This document shows, piece after piece, positions 1 through 8,299 of a stretch of 64,000 nucleotides of DNA. The stretch is from JAEUJZ01 sp964460115. GTDB taxonomy: Bacteria; Myxococcota_A; Polyangia; Palsa-1104; JAEUJZ01. The notes under the pieces were generated by a model. The model did no database searches. It was not told the DNA's origin and saw nothing but the letters and a program-made list of their open reading frames with translations. Made by a program: the position numbers and the translations under genes. Every line of letters starts with the position of its first letter. Position 1 is the stretch's first letter. Where the stretch lies: contig CAYWPR010000002.1 of NCBI GenBank assembly GCA_964460115.1, forward strand, positions 62,001-126,000, given 5' to 3'.

Positions 1-854
1 GCGAGCATTCCCGCGCTAAACGCATCGCCGGCACCGGTGGTATCGACGATGGAGGTTGGCTCAGGGGCAAAATGGCTTTGGCCGGCCGGAGTATCCAAAT
101 AACAGCCGCGTTCGCCTTGAGTAACCACGACCACCGCCACACCTTTTTGGCGTAGCTGCGCGGCGGCGACTTCGGGGCTGTCAGTGCCGAAGAGCAGCGG
201 CAGCTCCTCGAGGGTCAGTTTGACGATGTCGCAATCAAAAAGCAGCTTGCGCAATAAAGGCGGCGCTTCTTTGAGTTCCGGCCACAGATGCGGGCGCAGA
301 TTGACGTCGCAGGAAAGCAGTTTGCTGTGGCGAAATTGGCTGGCGCATTCGAGCGCGCGCAGGGTGGCACTGCGCGCCGGCTCGCGAGCCAGCGTCGAGG
401 ACCCGAAATGAAACAGCCGGCCCCGACGCAGATGCAAGGCCTGCGCATCTATATGCGCCGGCGCAATCAGCATGTCCGCCGAGGGATGACGGTAAAACAA
501 GAAGCTGCGCTCGCCATCGGGGCCGATGGCGACAAAAGTAACGCCGGTGCGGGCGCTCGGATGCGCGGCAATGGCATCAGTAAGCACCCCTTCTTGTTGC
601 AAAGCCTGCATGACGAAGCGCCCGAAGGCATCATTGCCGACAAGCGTACACTGCGCCGTGGCAACGCCCTGGCGCGCCAAACCCACCGCCAGATTCGCCG
701 GCGCACCGCCAAGGTGGCGCACAAAGTGCTCGACGGATTCCAGCGGAGTGCCCGGCTTGACGGGAAACATGTCCACAAGCGCTTCTCCAAATACGACCAC
801 GTCGACGGGGCGAACCGGTGCAGCCGGATAAGCGGCGGATCGAGTCGAGCTCAC
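1..854 (-). CDS. PfkB-family carbohydrate kinase (fructokinase-like), 3' end cut by window edge
   Basis: Predicted cytoplasmic kinase that phosphorylates a sugar such as fructose with ATP. About 284 codons are present and the C-terminus lies outside the window. The N-terminal substrate-side motif GGAPANLAVG is at residues 49-58. The PfkB signature DTTGAGDAF is at 271-279, with the catalytic base Asp277 and the GAGD anion hole. A GTG start at 854 is preferred. The first in-frame ATG (770) would remove the opening beta strand VVVFGEALVDMF that the family needs. The gene diverges from the condensation-domain gene at 912, leaving 57 bases between starts. The family assignment is firm, but the sugar (fructose, ribose, ketodeoxygluconate) cannot be read from the sequence. 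Confidence 0.88.
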   Translation of the reverse strand, partial: MSSTRSAAYPAAPVRPVDVVVFGEALVDMFPVKPGTPLESVEHFVRHLGGAPANLAVGLARQGVATAQCTLVGNDAFGRFVMQALQQEGVLTDAIAAHPSARTGVTFVAIGPDGERSFLFYRHPSADMLIAPAHIDAQALHLRRGRLFHFGSSTLAREPARSATLRALECASQFRHSKLLSCDVNLRPHLWPELKEAPPLLRKLLFDCDIVKLTLEELPLLFGTDSPEVAAAQLRQKGVAVVVVTQGERGCYLDTPAGQSHFAPEPTSIVDTTGAGDAFSAGML

Positions 855-911
855 AGTCTGATTAAGGTAGCGCGAAGCCCTGGATCTTTACAAATCCGCT
901 AGTATTCGCCC

Positions 912-2264
912 GTGCAGCGCCCTCTAAGTGAGATGGAACGCGCGTTTTGGCTGCTGGACTTTGGGCATCCGTTTAATGGGGTGTTTGTCGTTTCGCTACG
1001 CGGACCGCTTGAGGAAGCTTTGCTTTACGCAGTGCTTCGCCGCTGGGAACAGCGCCATCCGCTTCTGCGGGTGCGCATTGAAAGTGTCGCCAGAAACGAT
1101 CAGCGCGCGTTGCGCATGACCGACCAAAACGTCGGGCCGATTCCTTTGCGCATCGCTTCACGAAAGGGCGATCGCACCTGGCAAGCAATTGCCGCGCAAG
1201 AGCTGAATCGTCGTTTTGCCGAAGACAGCGACCATTTGACCAGGGTGGTATGGGTGCGCGGAACCAGCCACAGCGAGCTCTTGTTCGTGCAACATCACGT
1301 AATTGGCGATGCGCTTTCCATGACCTACGCGGTGCGTGATTTGCTGATCGACTTGGCGGCGTTTTTTCAGAACAAGACCTTGCCGGCGCCGCCAGCGCTG
1401 CCGGCTCGACCGGCGCTGCCGGCCTTACTGCCTGCATCGGCACGCGGGCTGCGGCGGTTTTTGTATATGCAGTCCTTTTTTTACAAGCACGTGCTGGCTC
1501 GACCGCTGCGCCGAGCGCGCAAATTGCCGATGGATGCGCTGGCGGCACCGCAGTTGCGCCGCAGCGCCGTGATTCAGCGCTTTTTGGACACGGATTTGAC
1601 CTCGCGTATTGTCAAGCGGGCGCGGCAGGAAGGGACGACCGTCCATGCGGCACTCTGCGCGGCGCTTTTGATGACGGCGGCCGAGGAATTTTTCGCCGAA
1701 CAAGTAGCCCGTGGCCAAGGTGTACGCCTGGGTTGCGCCAGTGCCGTGAATTTGCGCCGCGAATTGCAGCCGCCGGTCGAGCAAGAGATGGGCTTATACG
1801 TCTCGCAAGTTACGACTTTTCACCGCGTGATGCCTAGTGCGTCGCTGTGGACGCTGGCGCATCAGGTGAAACAGCAACTTGGCCAAACGTTAAAGCACGG
1901 CGAGCAGTATTTGACCCTGCCCCTTATCGGCATGTTCATCCCTTATGGACGGCATCCGGGCCCAGGCTTTATTCGCCGATTTGACGGCGGCTCGCCGGCG
2001 GCGCTGGCGGTGACCAACATTGGCGAGCTGCCGATTGCGTCTAGCTATGGCCCTTTTGCCATCAAAAGCTGTCAGTTTCTGGTCAGCCCGAGCGTGGTCA
2101 CGCCGCTTATCATCACGGCCAGCACGTTCGGCGGAGCACTTTTTCTGAACCTAGTCCACGTCGAACCGCTTTGCTCGGCACGGCGCGCCAAGGCGCTTTT
2201 GGACGGTGCAATTACTCGGCTGCGCACGGCCTGCTTAATCGGCGGCGCCCAGGCAGTCGCCTAG
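912..2264 (+). CDS. Condensation-domain (PapA/WES-like) acyltransferase-like protein
   Basis: A 450-residue protein with the fold signature of the CoA-dependent acyltransferase / NRPS condensation superfamily. It opens with a typical E-x-x-FW-x-LD segment (residues 8-16). The catalytic HHxxxD motif is intact as HHVIGD at 128-133. A C-terminal STFGGALFL segment sits where condensation domains carry their DFGWG-type structural motif. Members transfer acyl groups from CoA or carrier proteins to alcohols or amines (for example PapA5 and wax ester synthases). No carrier protein or polyketide gene is adjacent, so a stand-alone lipid or alcohol O-acyltransferase is the likeliest role. A Pro/Ala-rich linker lies near residues 155-175. 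The start is GTG. The 3' end overlaps the convergent lipoprotein gene by 30 bases. Confidence 0.75.
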   Translation: MQRPLSEMERAFWLLDFGHPFNGVFVVSLRGPLEEALLYAVLRRWEQRHPLLRVRIESVARNDQRALRMTDQNVGPIPLRIASRKGDRTWQAIAAQELNRRFAEDSDHLTRVVWVRGTSHSELLFVQHHVIGDALSMTYAVRDLLIDLAAFFQNKTLPAPPALPARPALPALLPASARGLRRFLYMQSFFYKHVLARPLRRARKLPMDALAAPQLRRSAVIQRFLDTDLTSRIVKRARQEGTTVHAALCAALLMTAAEEFFAEQVARGQGVRLGCASAVNLRRELQPPVEQEMGLYVSQVTTFHRVMPSASLWTLAHQVKQQLGQTLKHGEQYLTLPLIGMFIPYGRHPGPGFIRRFDGGSPAALAVTNIGELPIASSYGPFAIKSCQFLVSPSVVTPLIITASTFGGALFLNLVHVEPLCSARRAKALLDGAITRLRTACLIGGAQAVA

Positions 2265-3620
2265 CTCGAACAGCAGAAACTCAAGAATACGCTCTTGCAC
2301 GAAGGCTCCGCCGATAGTCGCCGGACAATAGGCCGGAAATGTTCCCGACTGCTGCCGATCGCGTGTGTGATACGAACTAAACAGCACGCGACCGCAAATC
2401 GCCTGAGGCGGATAATCGATGCTCAAGGTCAAGGGGCGGCGCAAATTCTTGGCCGTAGCGGTCAACCATACCGTCGAGGGATGCGCAATCGGGTCCAGCG
2501 CCGTCTGCCGCACCATGACCCAGCCCGGAAGCAGATCTTGAATCGGCACGTTGTCGGGCTTTACCGGTGGAGAAAGCTGGCCTAGCCAATCAGCCAATGC
2601 CCGTCCGCCGGGGAAAGTTTGCTCGACAGTGGCCCGCAATGGGTCGGAGGTTCCGCCGTGGTCTTTGGCGGTATGAAAGCCGTGCGGAGTGGTAATCGTG
2701 CACGGCTGATCATCATCAAAGCAGATAAAGGGAGAAAACTCGGGAATCTGCTGAATAAAATCGTAGGACCAGTCCGTTACATAAAGCCGGCCACCGGCGG
2801 CGACATAGTCGCGCAGATTGTTTCGCACCGCTTCATTTGTCAGCAGCGTCGAAGAATAAGTGGTTTCCGCACAGTCAAGAAACACGACGTTGTAGCGAAA
2901 AAGCCGCTCGCGATCGCTAAGCAGCTTCGGCAACTCAAGCTGGCCGGGAAAGCTGGGAGTTCCAAACTTCTGATTGTTGTAAAGATGCACAGCACCGGAA
3001 GCAGGCGCCGGATTGGGACCGCCGGGGCCCATGTTCGCATCGGGCACGACAAACTCTTTGGGATCTAGGCCCAGATCGCGCAACACGCATTCGATGGCGT
3101 CGTGATCCCCGGCCGCCACGGCCATCTGTGGCAGATCTCCTTCTTGACGGTTTTTGGGCAGAGCTAGATTTCCGTCATTTATTGCCACTTCCTGCGTCTG
3201 GCATGGCTGCACGGGCACTTGAAACAGACGGCGAAAGCGACCTTTTTGAATGACCACCGGAATGGACGCACCAGCGGGAACTCCGTGCAATTCGAAGCGA
3301 CCGTTGATGTCGGTGTAGGAATAGGCAACGGTACGTCCTTCAAACTTGCTGCGGCAAAGCTCGCAACCAAGCGTTGGCGATAGCGGCACAGTTTGGCCGC
3401 TTTCCGGAATGTAGACGACGGCTTGGCGAATGGAATCATTGCCATTTGGAGCAGTGACCCGCCCGCGCAAAACCGTATCGCGACCGCTGTCACACTTGGG
3501 CACCTGGCAAGACAGCCCCTGGCACCCCATCGGCAGGGGCGTGTCGCCAAAATTTCCGTCGGTGACCGCACAGCCGGCCAGGCCGGCGACCAGAACCGCG
3601 ATGAAAGCCAGGTACCTCAC
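2235..3620 (-). CDS. Surface lipoprotein with carboxypeptidase-regulatory-like and GATase-like domains
   Basis: A 461-residue predicted lipoprotein: the signal peptide ends in a lipobox (LAGC, Cys at residue 17). Residues about 45-150 look like a carboxypeptidase-regulatory beta sandwich (YTDINGRFELHGVPAG). The second half resembles a class I glutamine-amidotransferase/ThuA-like Rossmann fold, with YNVVFLDCAE followed by LRDYVAAGGRLYVTDW, and probably serves as a binding module. Cysteines are frequent near the N-terminus. The GTG start at 3620 overlaps the stop of the upstream gene by four bases (GTGA), so the two are probably translationally coupled and may form a surface complex. Proteins of this build are typical of Myxococcota. 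The function is unknown and no catalytic triad is evident. Confidence 0.72.
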   Translation of the reverse strand: MRYLAFIAVLVAGLAGCAVTDGNFGDTPLPMGCQGLSCQVPKCDSGRDTVLRGRVTAPNGNDSIRQAVVYIPESGQTVPLSPTLGCELCRSKFEGRTVAYSYTDINGRFELHGVPAGASIPVVIQKGRFRRLFQVPVQPCQTQEVAINDGNLALPKNRQEGDLPQMAVAAGDHDAIECVLRDLGLDPKEFVVPDANMGPGGPNPAPASGAVHLYNNQKFGTPSFPGQLELPKLLSDRERLFRYNVVFLDCAETTYSSTLLTNEAVRNNLRDYVAAGGRLYVTDWSYDFIQQIPEFSPFICFDDDQPCTITTPHGFHTAKDHGGTSDPLRATVEQTFPGGRALADWLGQLSPPVKPDNVPIQDLLPGWVMVRQTALDPIAHPSTVWLTATAKNLRRPLTLSIDYPPQAICGRVLFSSYHTRDRQQSGTFPAYCPATIGGAFVQERILEFLLFELGDCLGAAD

Positions 3621-5197
3621 AGGTGATACGACACCGTGTAGTGAACTCGTTCCGGGCTCGGCGATGTACAGGTTTTCTCTACCAGGAAGTAGATGTCCGA
3701 ATCGCTAGAGTAAGAACTCGTGCCGCCAGACATGCTGTTCCAGCTATTGCCGCTGATCGTCACGCTGTTGCTGCCCTTATTCGTGAAGATGGTCAGCGTA
3801 TAGCAAGACAAAGCACTGCCGCCGCTGGTGCTGAAGGTCACTAAATAGTCATTGGTACATACACCGCCAGTTGCTCGTACTTTCCACCACTCCGGCGCAG
3901 CTCCGACGGTGCCGTTCCAAGGCACAACCGGCGGATTGGCGTGTGCTCGACGATCCGACATAAGATATTCGTCAAACGTGTCGCTGCTGGAGCCATCCCA
4001 GCAGTCTTTTTCGCCGCGGTAGGATGCACTGCTTTGGGTGTGCCCAGGCGGCAGGATGTCGAGGATCTCGCAGCCATTGTCGAGGCGCTGATCGACGTCG
4101 TAATTATCACCGCGACAGGACATTCCGCAGGTACGGCTGGCGTCGCAGTAGGGATCGGAGGTGGAGGATCCCAGTCCGGGACAGGCCCGTCCACAGGCGC
4201 CGCAGTTTTGCGGCGTTCCGATAGAGGTACAAGCTCCGCCGCAGCAATCGCTGCCTGAGGCACAGGCTCTGCCGCAAGCGCCGCAGTTGGCGGCGGTGTT
4301 CAGCGGCGCGCAAACTCGATTGCAGCAGTCTTCGGAGCTGCCGCAGGCGTGACCGCAAGCGCCGCAGTTGTTTCTGTCATTGGTAGCATCGGGGGCTAAT
4401 TTTAGCGTGCAACCCGGAGTAGCCATCTGGCCACAATATAAATATTGCGGCACCGAGGCTCCGCACCGATCAAAGCGCCCGGCCGGCAAGCACACGCGTT
4501 GTCCGATGCAGATGCCGGCATCGTTTGTGCGTTGGCAAGGCTGCGGCAGCTCGATGCCGCGATCGCAGAACCCGCCGAGCGCATCCAAGCAGACATTGAG
4601 CTTGGGCACGCACAGTTTGCGCGCGGTGCCCGCCGGTCCTTGATTGACGGTTTGGCAGGTGTAATCGGCGGGGCAGGCGGCAGTGCTCAGCGAGCAATCG
4701 ATGTGGCAAGCCGGCGCGATATCGCCTGGGACCAAAGAACAGCTCTCGGCCAAAACGCCGCAATCGCGATCGCGAGTACAGACGGCGCAGTGCAGAGGGC
4801 TTGGCGGAATGCAGTAGCCCTCGCTGGAACCGGCGGCTTTGGGCTCGCAAAAAAGTCCTCCCGGTAGCGCCGCGCAATCGGACTGCGATGTACAGGCTGC
4901 GACACAAATCGTGGCACCGCCTTCACCAACCGCTTTACAGGCGCCGCCCATACATTCGCCGTCGCCTGTACATGTAGAACCTGGCGGCTTGCCGGACATA
5001 TCCGGGGTACCGCTGTCGCCCCCATCACTCGAGCCCTGAGACATGCCATCCTCCGGGCCCCCTTTGCCTCCAGGGACGCTTAAATCTGCACCTCCTGAGT
5101 TCCCGTCTGAAGGAACCACTTGGCTGTTGCAGGCCACAAGCGCCAGCAAAATGAACGGAATTGTCGTTCGAATGGCACAGGAGGTTGGCTTCAACAT
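3617..5197 (-). CDS. Cys-rich repeat lipoprotein (NCGACG repeats)
   Basis: A 526-residue secreted protein. I start it at ATG 5197 because this gives a clean lipoprotein signal, MLKPTSCAIRTTIPFILLALVAC, while the longer reading adds 19 polar residues ahead of it. A Ser/Gly/Asp-rich spacer follows, then many Cys pairs, then at least three copies of a short module of the form NCGACGxxC...DCC (about residues 273-340). This module type recurs in large myxobacterial secretomes, where it is often misannotated as tryptophan synthase alpha chain. The C-terminal 120 residues are Ser/Thr-rich and predicted beta. The downstream gene overlaps by GTGA. Disulfide-stabilised surface adhesion or matrix binding is a guess from composition only. 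Confidence 0.7.
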   Translation of the reverse strand: MLKPTSCAIRTTIPFILLALVACNSQVVPSDGNSGGADLSVPGGKGGPEDGMSQGSSDGGDSGTPDMSGKPPGSTCTGDGECMGGACKAVGEGGATICVAACTSQSDCAALPGGLFCEPKAAGSSEGYCIPPSPLHCAVCTRDRDCGVLAESCSLVPGDIAPACHIDCSLSTAACPADYTCQTVNQGPAGTARKLCVPKLNVCLDALGGFCDRGIELPQPCQRTNDAGICIGQRVCLPAGRFDRCGASVPQYLYCGQMATPGCTLKLAPDATNDRNNCGACGHACGSSEDCCNRVCAPLNTAANCGACGRACASGSDCCGGACTSIGTPQNCGACGRACPGLGSSTSDPYCDASRTCGMSCRGDNYDVDQRLDNGCEILDILPPGHTQSSASYRGEKDCWDGSSSDTFDEYLMSDRRAHANPPVVPWNGTVGAAPEWWKVRATGGVCTNDYLVTFSTSGGSALSCYTLTIFTNKGSNSVTISGNSWNSMSGGTSSYSSDSDIYFLVEKTCTSPSPERVHYTVSYHL

Positions 5198-5332
5198 GCC
5201 GGCATCATATCGAGTTCTGTTTGGGAAGAAAGACTCTGCACAAAAGAAATGCATGAGCTTAGGCAGATCGGCGCCTAGGCCGATTCGAGCCCATCGCTGA
5301 ATCTGATGCTGTGGCGGAAGAAACGAGAGGTG

Positions 5333-6916
5333 TTACTGCGCGATCGAGCGGGAAAGCCGAACCGAAAGCAGCATGCCCAGCACAAAAGCCAACCAGCCAA
5401 GCAGGCGATAAGGCTTCTCTGCATCGCTGTGATGCGTGGTGTGGTGCGCCGAAGCCTCGATCAAAGCGGCGTTGGCGTCAATGATGCCGGCTCCATAATG
5501 CGGATCGTGCTTGCCGCGATAGGCGGTGGGCTTGTGCGCCGTTTTTTCAAGAAGCGCTTGCACCTGGGCGGGGTCTTTTACACCGGCACTGACCAAAAGT
5601 GCGGCGACGCCGGCAACATGAGGAGCCGCCATGGAAGTGCCCATAAACAGCAAATAGTCGTGCTTGTCGATGTTGCCGGGCGTGACCGTGTTCTGCAAAA
5701 CGCCGTCGGGAACACCATCGCCGTTTTGATCAAGGCGCGTGTTGCCGCCGGGCGCCGCAATCGAAATTTCTTTGCCCCAGTTGGAATAAAACGTAGTGGC
5801 CTTATCGTATTGAGTCGCAGCGACGGCCACAGCGCCGAAATTGGCCGCCGGATAGCTAACCTTGCCGCGGCCATCATTGCCAGCGGCACAGACAACAACG
5901 ACCCCATGCTCATGGGCATAGCGCACGGCTTTGGCCAATAGTTGCGAATAAAAAGGCCCGCCCAGGCTCATATTAATGACGCGAGCGCCGTGGTCGGTGG
6001 CCCAATGAATGCCTTCGGCAATGCCGCCCACCGAGCCCGAGCCGCTGCCCGACAAAACTTTGATCGGCATGATCTTGGCCTGGTAGGCGACGCCGGCGAC
6101 GCCGATGCCGTTATGCGTGGTCTGGGCGATGGTGCCGGCGACATGGGTGCCATGCCCATGATCGTCGCGCGTGTCGGCAGAGTTATTTACAAAGTTCCAG
6201 CCCGGCACTAGCTCGGTTCCGCCCAGGTCTTCGACCGGGGTGACGCCGGTGTCGACGACGGCAACCACCACGCCCTGACCCTGGTTGCGCAGCCACGCCT
6301 CGGGCATATGAATCTGCGCCAAATGCCATTGAAACTGAAATTTCGGGTCGTTTGGAACAAACTGACGCTTTTCGGGGCTGTCTAGGGTTTTTGGAGACTT
6401 AGCCACCGGCAAGGCTTCATCGGCAGCCCTTGTCAAAGCGGTGGGCGCCGTTTCGGGGATGCGGTAAAGCAGCGCCCAGTCCGCCGCCTCGACCTGCATA
6501 TCGCGGCGCAGAGCGGTCAAAAGTTGCCCCAGCCGGCGCATAGCTATGTCGATTTTGCTGGGTTCAAGCAAGTTGACGCGATAGATGCGGTCATGCGCTA
6601 CATAGCTTGAATCGGCGGTGAAACGCGCCCCGTAGCGATTCGCCAATTCGCGCACTTGCTTGTCACTTAGATGGTCGTCCAAATCTACGACGAGTTCCGG
6701 CAAAGCCGTGGAGGCATCCAGCGCCTCGACCGCCGCTTCGTCGTCAGCCGCATGATCCAAAAAGAAGTTGTTACAGCTTCCCAAGCCGACCATGCCAAGC
6801 GCACAGGTCAAACCGACGGCTCCGACGTGTACGCACCCGCGCCGATGGGGTGAAATAAGCTTTTGCAGGATGGCTTTTGCCTGCTGAGACACGGAGTACA
6901 TCGAGGATGATTTCAC
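5333..6916 (-). CDS. Exported subtilisin-like serine protease (S8) with C-terminal membrane anchor
   Basis: A 527-residue S8 peptidase. The catalytic triad is complete: Asp222 in VVDTG, His255 in HGHGTHVAG and Ser428 in GTSMAAPHVAG, with the oxyanion Asn347 in AAGND. Residues about 73-150 look like an inhibitor-I9-type prodomain. The N-terminus is signal-like (hydrophobic 30-46, then LGSC, a weak lipobox). The C-terminus has a second hydrophobic segment (about 504-519) followed by Arg residues, suggesting the mature enzyme stays membrane-bound. The start is GTG, with AAGGAG seven bases upstream. The gene has 135 bases of spacer to the upstream-strand neighbour and appears monocistronic. The target is unknown. 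Confidence 0.9.
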   Translation of the reverse strand: MKSSSMYSVSQQAKAILQKLISPHRRGCVHVGAVGLTCALGMVGLGSCNNFFLDHAADDEAAVEALDASTALPELVVDLDDHLSDKQVRELANRYGARFTADSSYVAHDRIYRVNLLEPSKIDIAMRRLGQLLTALRRDMQVEAADWALLYRIPETAPTALTRAADEALPVAKSPKTLDSPEKRQFVPNDPKFQFQWHLAQIHMPEAWLRNQGQGVVVAVVDTGVTPVEDLGGTELVPGWNFVNNSADTRDDHGHGTHVAGTIAQTTHNGIGVAGVAYQAKIMPIKVLSGSGSGSVGGIAEGIHWATDHGARVINMSLGGPFYSQLLAKAVRYAHEHGVVVVCAAGNDGRGKVSYPAANFGAVAVAATQYDKATTFYSNWGKEISIAAPGGNTRLDQNGDGVPDGVLQNTVTPGNIDKHDYLLFMGTSMAAPHVAGVAALLVSAGVKDPAQVQALLEKTAHKPTAYRGKHDPHYGAGIIDANAALIEASAHHTTHHSDAEKPYRLLGWLAFVLGMLLSVRLSRSIAQ

Positions 6917-7045
6917 CGTTTTTCTCCTTCATGCCCGCGCCCCTACCTCTTCACAAATCGAAAACGAATTACGACGGGAAGCAGCAGGGCATACATCGAC
7001 CTTAGCACAGTACGCACGCGGTGGCCTGCATCGCGGAAATTTCTC

Positions 7046-7074
7046 TTGCTCGCAGAAAGCCAAAAGTGTACCAA
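7046..7074 (+). promoter_or_regulatory. Possible sigma-70-type promoter of the tRNA gene
   Basis: TTGCTC (7046-7051), a 17-base spacer and TACCAA (7069-7074) lie 35 bases before the tRNA. The -35 box is fair and the -10 box poor. This is inference from position and spacing only. Confidence 0.22.
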
Positions 7075-7108
7075 TCGCACTCTGTTTTTTTACGTTTGTT
7101 GTCAAAAT

Positions 7109-7182
7109 GGGCGTTTAGCTCAGCTGGATAGAGCGTTGGTCTCCGAAGCCAAAGGTCACTGGTTCGAATCCAGTAACGCCCA
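7109..7182 (+). tRNA. tRNA-Arg (anticodon CCG)
   Basis: A complete 74-base cloverleaf. The acceptor stem GGGCGTT pairs with AACGCCC (7109-7115 / 7175-7181), with discriminator A7182. The D arm GCTC...GAGC, an anticodon stem TTGGT/GCCAA with loop CTCCGAA (anticodon CCG, reading CGG arginine codons) and the T arm ACTGG-TTCGAAT-CCAGT are all present. CCA is not encoded. The gene stands alone, with no neighbouring tRNA or obvious terminator. No integrase or att-like repeat was seen next to it. Confidence 0.97.
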
Positions 7183-7280
7183 CACCTAATTCGTTCTTAG
7201 CTATCAAAAATTAAGCCGATCTTCGAATTGGGCATTGCGAAGTCCTTGTAAAGAAAGGTCCGTCGCGATACGCTGAGCCC

Positions 7281-8273
7281 GTGGGTTTTCAGCATCCACT
7301 GCTTCGCTTGGTAGCCGCCTCTGCTCTATGTCTGGGTCTTGGGGGTGAGCAGAATTTTGCCCTGTGGCCTTTACCGGCTTCGACTCGGTCGGCACATGCC
7401 GAGCCGCTTTCTAACCATTTGGCGCCGTCCGAGCCCGCGTATCCGTTGCCAAATGGCGTGGTTGCCGCGGATTCGGCCTCGAAGTTGCGCCACGTGGTGA
7501 TCATCAGCGAAGACGGGATGCGGCCAGAGCTCATCTACCAGCAGCGCATGCCGTGGCATCAGCTTCTGTATCATATCGGCGCCTATACTTGGCGGGCTCG
7601 CACCATTCGCACTGCGTCGACGCTGCCCTCGCATGCTTCGATGCTTTCGGGCGTGGATGTGAATCTGCACGGGCTGACCTGGAACAACTGGCGCCCGCAA
7701 AAGGGCTACATTCACGTTCCGACCATTTTCAACGCCGCCGAGAACAACGGACTGAAAACCGCCGCTTTCGTCGGAAAGTTCAAACTGCGCCACATCATAC
7801 CGCCAGGCGCTGTCGACGTGTTTCAACGCCCCGGCTATTACTGTAAGAAGGTCAGCGAAGAAGCAGCGCGTTATATCGTGCAGGAAAAACCGGCGCTGAC
7901 TTTCGTTCATTTTTCGGATCCCGACGAAAAAGGGCACTCCGCGGGATGGATGTCGGAAGATCAAAAACGTGCCGCACGCGATTCGGATGCTTGCTTGGGA
8001 ACGATTTACCAAGCGCTCGAGCGCTCAGGGCTTATCGACGAAACCCTGGTCATCGTTTCGGCGGATCATGGGGGACATAACCACAACCATTCCGGGGCGC
8101 TGCTTAGCGATCGCAATATTCCTTGGATCGCGGTCGGCCCGGGGGTGCGCAAAGGCTATTCCATTCGTGGAACCATCTCGACGATGGACACCGCGGCCAC
8201 TGCCCTATCGGTTTTGGGTCTGCAACCGCTTACCCGCATCGCCGGCAAGCCGGTGAATGAAATTTTTCAATAA
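7281..8273 (+). CDS. Exported alkaline-phosphatase-superfamily phosphodiesterase/nucleotide pyrophosphatase
   Basis: A 330-residue enzyme of the type I phosphodiesterase / alkaline phosphatase superfamily. Metal-ligand and nucleophile motifs are in order: ISEDGMRPEL (Asp), RTASTLPSHASMLSG (Thr/Ser nucleophile region), FSDPDEKGHSAGW (Asp and His) and SADHGGHNHNHSG (Asp-His), followed by a late His-containing loop. The N-terminal 40 residues form a signal-like hydrophobic stretch ending near SAHAEP, so it should act in the periplasm or outside. It starts with GTG at 7281. A hydrolase of phosphodiesters, nucleotides or a phospho-head group is supported, but the substrate is not. The next gene follows 26 bases later on the same strand and is probably cotranscribed. 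Confidence 0.85.
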   Translation: MGFQHPLLRLVAASALCLGLGGEQNFALWPLPASTRSAHAEPLSNHLAPSEPAYPLPNGVVAADSASKLRHVVIISEDGMRPELIYQQRMPWHQLLYHIGAYTWRARTIRTASTLPSHASMLSGVDVNLHGLTWNNWRPQKGYIHVPTIFNAAENNGLKTAAFVGKFKLRHIIPPGAVDVFQRPGYYCKKVSEEAARYIVQEKPALTFVHFSDPDEKGHSAGWMSEDQKRAARDSDACLGTIYQALERSGLIDETLVIVSADHGGHNHNHSGALLSDRNIPWIAVGPGVRKGYSIRGTISTMDTAATALSVLGLQPLTRIAGKPVNEIFQ

Positions 8274-8299
8274 GGCAAATTGGCATTCGGATTAATTAC

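Noticed and set aside
288..902. 204-codon plus-strand open frame opposite the PfkB gene
   Set aside because: It is antisense to a clear PfkB kinase and its translation is Arg-rich without any motif, typical of a high-GC shadow frame.
4100..4360. CRISPR-like repeats
   Set aside because: The periodic signal comes from the NCGACG coding repeats. Spacers are not unique and units are not palindromic.
7109..7182. tRNA as an integration site for a mobile island
   Set aside because: No integrase, direct repeat of the tRNA 3' end or shift in composition was seen on either side.
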